Origin: Calycina herbarum
Taxonomy: Eukaryota; Ascomycota; Leotiomycetes; Helotiales; Pezizellaceae
Length of the DNA stretch: 64,000 nucleotides
Reading direction: 5' to 3'
Assembly (NCBI GenBank): GCA_001414485.1
Contig: LLEY01000074.1
Span: 62,001 to 126,000 of the forward strand
Part shown: positions 58,649-64,000 of the stretch, piece by piece
Numbering within the stretch: position 1 is the stretch's first letter
Layout of the letters: each line of letters starts with the position of its first letter
Translations under genes and position numbers: made by a program
The notes under the pieces: model-generated
Databases searched by the model: none
What the model was told of the DNA's origin: nothing
What the model saw: the letters and a program-made list of their open reading frames with translations, nothing else

Positions 58649-61088
58649 ATGGAGGCTCAAAGCCTGTCGACCTGCAATATTTGTGGCAAGAAATTCCAAC
58701 GAAAAGCCCATTTGTTGCGCCATCAACAGCAGCGTAAGTCGACAATGACAATCCCCAGAAATCCCTTGAACCTCGTTTGTGCAGCCGTCTGACCTCTTGG
58801 CATCATTGTAGATTCCGGCGACCGACCATACAGCTGTAAATTCTGTTCCAAAACTTTCAAACGCAGGTATGTAACAAGTACCCAGCTTCTTTTCTCCCGC
58901 TTCCTGTGCTCAAAACAACCGATATCTGTCAAGATACTCTCGGATTTCTTCTGCTAATTATTCCATGTAGTGATGTTCTGCGCGATCACTTCAGTCGTTG
59001 CGAACGGCGCGGCAATTCAGCCATCCCGAATTCCCTAGAGAGGGGTCGAAAACGACACGCCTGCGACGAGTGTTCGCGATTAAAAGTCAAGTGCGACAGC
59101 AATGTGCCATGCAGGAAGTGTAAAGAATTTGGAAGGACGTGTGTCAAAAGTCGACCTGCCGCAGGTGAGTCTATGGGAACTGATGTGGTGGTGTTGGGCA
59201 TGTTGCTGATGAATGCGGAAATAGCCTCGAGTCCAGACGACACGCCAGCAACCTCCGCATCTCGTTCCGCGCCGGACCTAGCAGCCTCGGATCGCAATTC
59301 CATAGGCTTTTTACTGAATGGCGAAGGAGATGCCGACTTTCTCCAAGAATTCCCCAAATCGACCACCCTGAGTCCGAACAGCCAAACGGCCGAGTACCGA
59401 AATTTAGTGGCAACTCGTACTGCTTTTGACACCCCTCCTAACGGAATGAGAGAGGTGAACTCCCACGCAGGTGTTCCGGGGTACCAGGAGTATGTGCAGG
59501 CGCCAATAGAGCCATTATTGCAGGACAATGGTCTGGATGCTTTGTTGAGGAATCTGGAATTTACAACATTTGAGCGCGCTACCCACAACTGGCAAATGCC
59601 AGGAGACAACCTAATACCATGGTCAGGCATGGGAGCTGATGGCTTATACTTGAATCGGCACGCGCTCGAAGAGAGGACATTTGACATCAAGAACAAGTTG
59701 AGGTACACTGCCAATACTATGAATGTTCCACACCAGCCTTCGAAAGAGGTGCTAGATGCAATTGACCACATTACTGCCGATAGTGTTGTTACAAACATCA
59801 AATTGTACTTTCGTCATTGGCACAAACATGGCCCGATGGTTCATGAACCTACTTTTAACCCTTGTACTGCAGCATTACCTCTGGTTTTGGCATTAATGGC
59901 TCTCGGTGGAATGGTAAGTGCATTCATTATGTCCCCTGTGTCAAAAATAGTCGTTAATTTGCTACAGTATTCGAAAGAATCCAGGGACGTGGAAGAACTC
60001 AAATCCCTGCTAGACATAACCGAGAGTTACATATTTTCCGTGCCAGGTATCAGTGACGAGTATGACCTCCCAGATCGATCGTATGTTGTTCGGGATGAAA
60101 ATTCATCTCCTGAGTGGCAGCGATATCAACTTGAAGAGTTACAGGGAGCCTATCTCATGATAGTATTGCAATTCTGGACTGGAAACCCTCTCGCTAGGAT
60201 AAGAGTTCGCCAGCAAAGATTCCAGCGGATTGTCTCTGTAAGTCATAAGTGACTGGGCTCATTGGAATCTTGCTAACGCATTGATAGATATTTCACCACC
60301 TTGATTTGCTCACCGTACAGCATCCCCCAATCTGTCATGTCAATGACCAATTGACCTTTGGCGCTTGGATTCATAGAGAGTCCCTGCTCCGGTGAGTTTC
60401 AATATTTGTTACCTATCACAAATAGTTTTCTGACTTTTCCTAGCACGGCCACCATCGCCGTCATGCTAGATCATGCGTTTGGTATTTTCAACAACGTCTC
60501 CCCTCGATTCCAGTGGGCAGAAATCGATTTACCCTTTCCCAGTGATGATCGATTCTTCGAAGTTGCCAACTATGCAGAACTTCGAGCTCAATCATTATGT
60601 CCCGTCCCCAAGATGAAAGTCAAGGATGCATACCTTGTCCTTTTCACGCCACTAGAATCGGCTGAACAAGAACTGAATGTCCTCAGGACTGGAAATCTAA
60701 CTCCGCTTGACATGCAGATGCTTATTCACTGTAAGTCGGAACTAAAGCTTTCCCCATTTACTTTTCCTAACATTTCCAAGATTTATATACCCACGTATGG
60801 AAGAGCACGTTTTCCAACCCAATGTGCGTTCTCCCCGGAGCCAGCATCCACGAAATTCTCCGACCTTTCAGACTTGCGCTGCGAAACTGGCGTATCGTAT
60901 GGGATGATATTCGTGATTCGGTGCCAGAAAATGAGTGGCATAAACTCGGCTTTCAGCGGACAGCCGAGTCATACTTTGATGCTGTAGTCTCTATCATGGA
61001 GGTTTTCGAAAAGAAGGGAGGCGTTTTTCCACCTATACCCAGTGACTGCGAGAAAGGGAGTCATCTTAAAAGACTTTTGTCATTCTAG
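58649..61088 (+). CDS. transcription factor with two C2H2 fingers plus Zn(II)2Cys6 cluster
   Basis: About 663 aa. Exons: 58649-58733, 58812-58866, 58971-59164, 59225-59913, 59968-60237, 60288-60391, 60444-60730, 60781-61088; all phases agree. Finger 1: CNICGKKFQRKAHLLRHQQQH. Finger 2: CKFCSKTFKRSDVLRDHFSRC (C2HC-like last ligand). Then a basic linker and the binuclear cluster CDECSRLKVKC-DSNVPCRKCKEFGRTC. The rest is a Fungal_trans region (LYFRHWHKHGPMVHEPTF, LVLALMALGGM, ELQGAYLMIVLQFWTGNP, FHHLDLLTVQHP). Fungi have a minor class of such combined regulators. Introns 3 (60 nt) and 4 (54 nt) are multiples of three with no stop. Targets unknown. Confidence 0.9.
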
Positions 61089-62534
61089 TTTATGATATAT
61101 ATTTTTCGAAGGAAACCAGCGTTTCAAAAGGGCGGTAGGGTCATTTGGTTGGGTTTGCATTTGTATGGAGTATATACGGATCTGGAAGCCCAGACGGCGG
61201 CTTTTTGTGGCTTACTTTGCTTTGATTTGCATAGTGTGAATGGCGTTTTAGGACTTGTTTGGTTGGTATAGAGGTGATGATATGTGCGCGCACTCGCTGT
61301 TTGAGATTACATAAAAAATGCAATGCTAGAGATGAACATGATGTCTCAAATCAATAAACTTCCAAGCCTCTCCTTCAACTTCTTCCACTGTGGTTCGGCC
61401 AGCCCATGTTTTGGTGGGAAAGCAAAATCTGGTGGTGGCTTTTGTAAACTTGGTGCCTGCCCTCTTTTTCATGAAGAGGGAAGGAGGTACCTAAGGATAT
61501 AGGCAGAATCCTTTGTATTCTAGAGTGGTCCGCTGATCGAGAAAGAGCGTCGACGAGGAAGGAACGACCATGAACTCAGACCCCGATCCTTTTACTCCTT
61601 CCCTTCTTGCCAAACACAGCATCAACGAAACAAGCTTTTTATACCACCTTAGCGACAAGGTCGTCGGTGGTGTAGTGCCATTTGATGAGTCCTTTTTTTG
61701 TTCCTTCCCGTACTTGTCCCCTGCCGAGTGGTTTTGGGATACTTAAACTTCACGATCACGGAAAAAATCGGTATCTCCAGACTCCAGAGTACCGCTCATC
61801 ATTCTACTTGTCATCAATCAAAGATAATTTTGGATTCAGCCACTGTTATTTAATACAACCCACTTCTTTCTCCTACTCTACACTCTATTTTTGCTCTTCT
61901 ACATGCCCTGGACCACTTACTCGGCTGATTTTCGTTGTTCAAGCAAGATATTTGGGCATTACTCTCTGTCACGTATTCATTAAGATTTGTACAAAGCAGT
62001 CCAAGACAACTAAAACTATTATTCGAGAATGTTTAGAAGGATTGCGAGATTGGTTTTTTATTTCTCCTAAAATGAAAACCTCGCTCAGAATGAGGTTTCC
62101 CTTAGGCAAATTTCCGCTATTTTTCGATGGATACAAGGGCTAATATTTATTGAGTGCCACGGACCAAGCGCAGTACTCTTTTTAACGAAATCTCACCAAA
62201 ACACCTACTTTTAATAAATATATTATAAGTTAGCTACACGTCCAAATAAGACTAAAACAACTTGATGCGAAGGAGAAATAGCAAGTTAATAACCTGTGAA
62301 GAAGATGAAAGCTCTCCGTTGTATAATACCTTAAAATCGTAGATTTTGTAAGCACCACATTTTACAGTAGTAAATTTGGTGTGTGAGCAGCCTGAGGCCG
62401 ACCACGCCGTGGCACTCGATACATATTAGCCCTTGTACATTTGATTTTTCGGATGCTCAAAAAGGTATCTTCAGTCGATTATTAAGTTGTCAAAGGGTTG
62501 TAGATCAAGAACTTGGAACAGGACCAGGTAGGTA
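61089..62534. other. intergenic, no gene
   Basis: 3' flank of the regulator and sequence up to the TIR element. A 153-codon frame at 61682-62143 has no domain or plausible composition and is not called. Confidence 0.45.
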
Positions 62535-63199
62535 CGGCATCCCAATCGCACCAAAAAGTCGGATTAACTAAATCGCAAATTGTTACTTTTTATAAGTATA
62601 AAATAGAATAGTATTAAATTTAAGTCCCCTCTCCCTCTTCCCCCCTCTATCTATCTTAAGACCTAACAGTCTCATCTATAGCTACTAGCCAATTAGAGAA
62701 TAGGGAGGAGAACAGGTACCACGTATATAGCAGTGACATTACCCCTCGCCTCCTCGCTATCGCTATCGCTGTCGCTGTCGCTGTCGCCTCCTTACTATTA
62801 CCTCACTATCGTATCGCATTCTTACTATTATTTCTAGATAAATAATAGAGAGAGAGAGAGGAGAGGGGGGAAGAGGGAAGGGGAGGAATATGTTTGCTTC
62901 CTCAACTCCCCTTACCCACGCTAGGAAAAACTTTCAGAAAAACTTTCCACCGAAATGTTTACTTACTAGCCTCGCCCCCTCTCCTCTACACACTTACCTA
63001 TACACAATGCATAGAAGAATAGAAAGAGCAGCAAGAGAGAGTAAGAAGTATTGTAATGCTCTCCTACCTCTTTTATAAAGGGACAGAATAAGCTTAGAGG
63101 CTTAAATAACAATTATTGAGTTCTACTAAATACTTGACTTTTGCGATTTGCGATTTGCGATTTAGTTGATTCCGACTTTTTGGTGTATCTGGGACGCCC
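62535..63199. mobile_element. 665-bp non-autonomous TIR element (Tc1/mariner-type flanks)
   Basis: The left end CGGCATCCCAATCGCACC continues CAAAAAGTCGGATTAACTAA. The reverse complement of the right end is GGGCGTCCCAGATACACC then CAAAAAGTCGGAATCAACTA; similarity extends about 50 bp. Both ends abut TA (62533-62534 and 63200-63201), the target duplication of Tc1/mariner/Fot-type elements. The interior has no transposase: it is AT-rich with simple repeats ((GCTATC/GCTGTC)n at about 62753-62790, (AG)n at about 62847-62860) and a triple TTGCGAT heptamer inside the right end. Most likely a MITE. Confidence 0.75.
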
Positions 63200-64000
63200 T
63201 AGTAGGAGAAGTAGCTGGAGAAATATGGTGCGAATATTACCTGGGTTTCGGAAGTTGATTTGAAATAGCTGCGGGGTTACTTAGCGTATTTTTTAAGGGT
63301 AATTCCCAAGTAGCGACTATCGGAACTCTATTTTGGACTTGAAGATTTGCCGGAAACAACTGGATGTCCAAGTTGAAAAAAGTCCTGCAACCAACTAATC
63401 AGAAGAATCAGCATTTATTGATGGTGGCTGGAATCGGGATCAACAGGTACCGATCCACAAGTCGCTTGGATAAACGGCAACAGGACAATCTTATCTTTCG
63501 GCTTTAAGACGAAGGATATATAGAGTGCTTCATGCGCCTTCAAAATTTAAGGCTCAAGATGAGCATTGCTCATGTAGATATGACTGCATCAAAGTTATCT
63601 CCGCTGGCGTTAGGCGTTTAATTATTATTCCCGAAGAAGGATATCCTCAAAAGTTCTCAAAAGTTCTTTCTTGTCTCCACTCCAACGTCAGAAAGCAACT
63701 AGCATTATCACTAGCAGTACTGATATCATCATCCATCGACACGTTCTGAACGGAGTGCCGTACACTAGTACATATTTGAGGATCTGATGTCGGGGTGCAT
63801 TCCATCGCGGTGAAGGCTGAAGCTGACCATCACCTATGTGCGTTGATTTCTATCCGGGTCCTGGACAATATCCATATATCCAGAGAGAGCTCCGCACGGC
63901 TGTTCCTCCGTAGACCGCCATTTGGTTTTTTCTAATGAGCTTAAGCTTCTTATCAGAGATCTCACTGTCGATCAACGTTGGCGTGACTCAGCTGGTCCTA
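63200..64000. other. window end, no gene
   Basis: No gene supported; a 74-codon frame at 63525-63749 has no recognised domain. Confidence 0.4.

Noticed and set aside
61682..62143. 153-codon plus-strand frame
   Set aside because: Low-complexity aromatic/Ser composition, no homology recalled, no splice or promoter context.

Overview
The window is nuclear DNA of a filamentous ascomycete (Pezizomycotina). The genes carry many short introns (about 45-80 nt) with GTRNGT donors and CTAAC/CTGAC-like branch sites. They include typical fungal families: Zn(II)2Cys6 regulators, DUF3632, DUF7702, a fungal CorA-like family and HEM25. Gene content and AT-rich, transition-decayed repeats would suit a helotialean (Leotiomycetes) genome, but that placement is an inference. 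Exon structures below were derived by hand from splice signals and checked for reading-frame continuity; no alignment or database search was run.

Layout. 0.2-6.1 kb: a divergent pair, MAK21/NOC1 (ribosome biogenesis, minus) and a mitochondrial bacterial-type prolyl-tRNA synthetase (plus). 6.1-14.8 kb: a CorA-like membrane protein with a 29-residue tandem repeat tail, PER1 (GPI-anchor remodelling), a split tRNA-Ala-like gene, and about 3.2 kb of AT-rich decayed repeats with small foldback elements. 14.8-16.9 kb: convergent tubby-like and DUF3632-like genes. 17.8-22.5 kb: an unresolved small gene, a minus-strand dynamin C-terminal fragment joined to a broken zinc alcohol dehydrogenase relic, and an alpha/beta hydrolase. 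25.3-30.2 kb: a Zn2Cys6 regulator and a polytopic membrane protein gene interrupted by one in-frame TAG. 30.8-41.4 kb: a compact housekeeping block with TRAPPC11 (minus) / RXT2 (plus), OPI3 (plus), and NIT2-type amidase (minus) / HEM25 glycine carrier (plus). 43.1-49.2 kb: secreted carboxylesterase, F-box protein, Zn2Cys6 regulator. 49.2-58.6 kb: gene-poor, with a DUF7702 membrane protein and a diverged duplicated segment. 58.6-61.1 kb: a regulator combining two C2H2 fingers with a Zn2Cys6 cluster. 61.1-64 kb: no gene, but a 665-bp terminal-inverted-repeat element with TA flanks.

The housekeeping genes are functionally unrelated, so there is no operon-like logic and no biosynthetic core enzyme that would make a secondary-metabolite cluster. 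The most interesting material is structural: the ADH/dynamin chimera, the ~84-bp foldback family, the 665-bp TIR element, the tRNA-derived inverted fragments, the nonsense-interrupted membrane protein, and introns of length 3n without stops that could yield in-frame isoforms.
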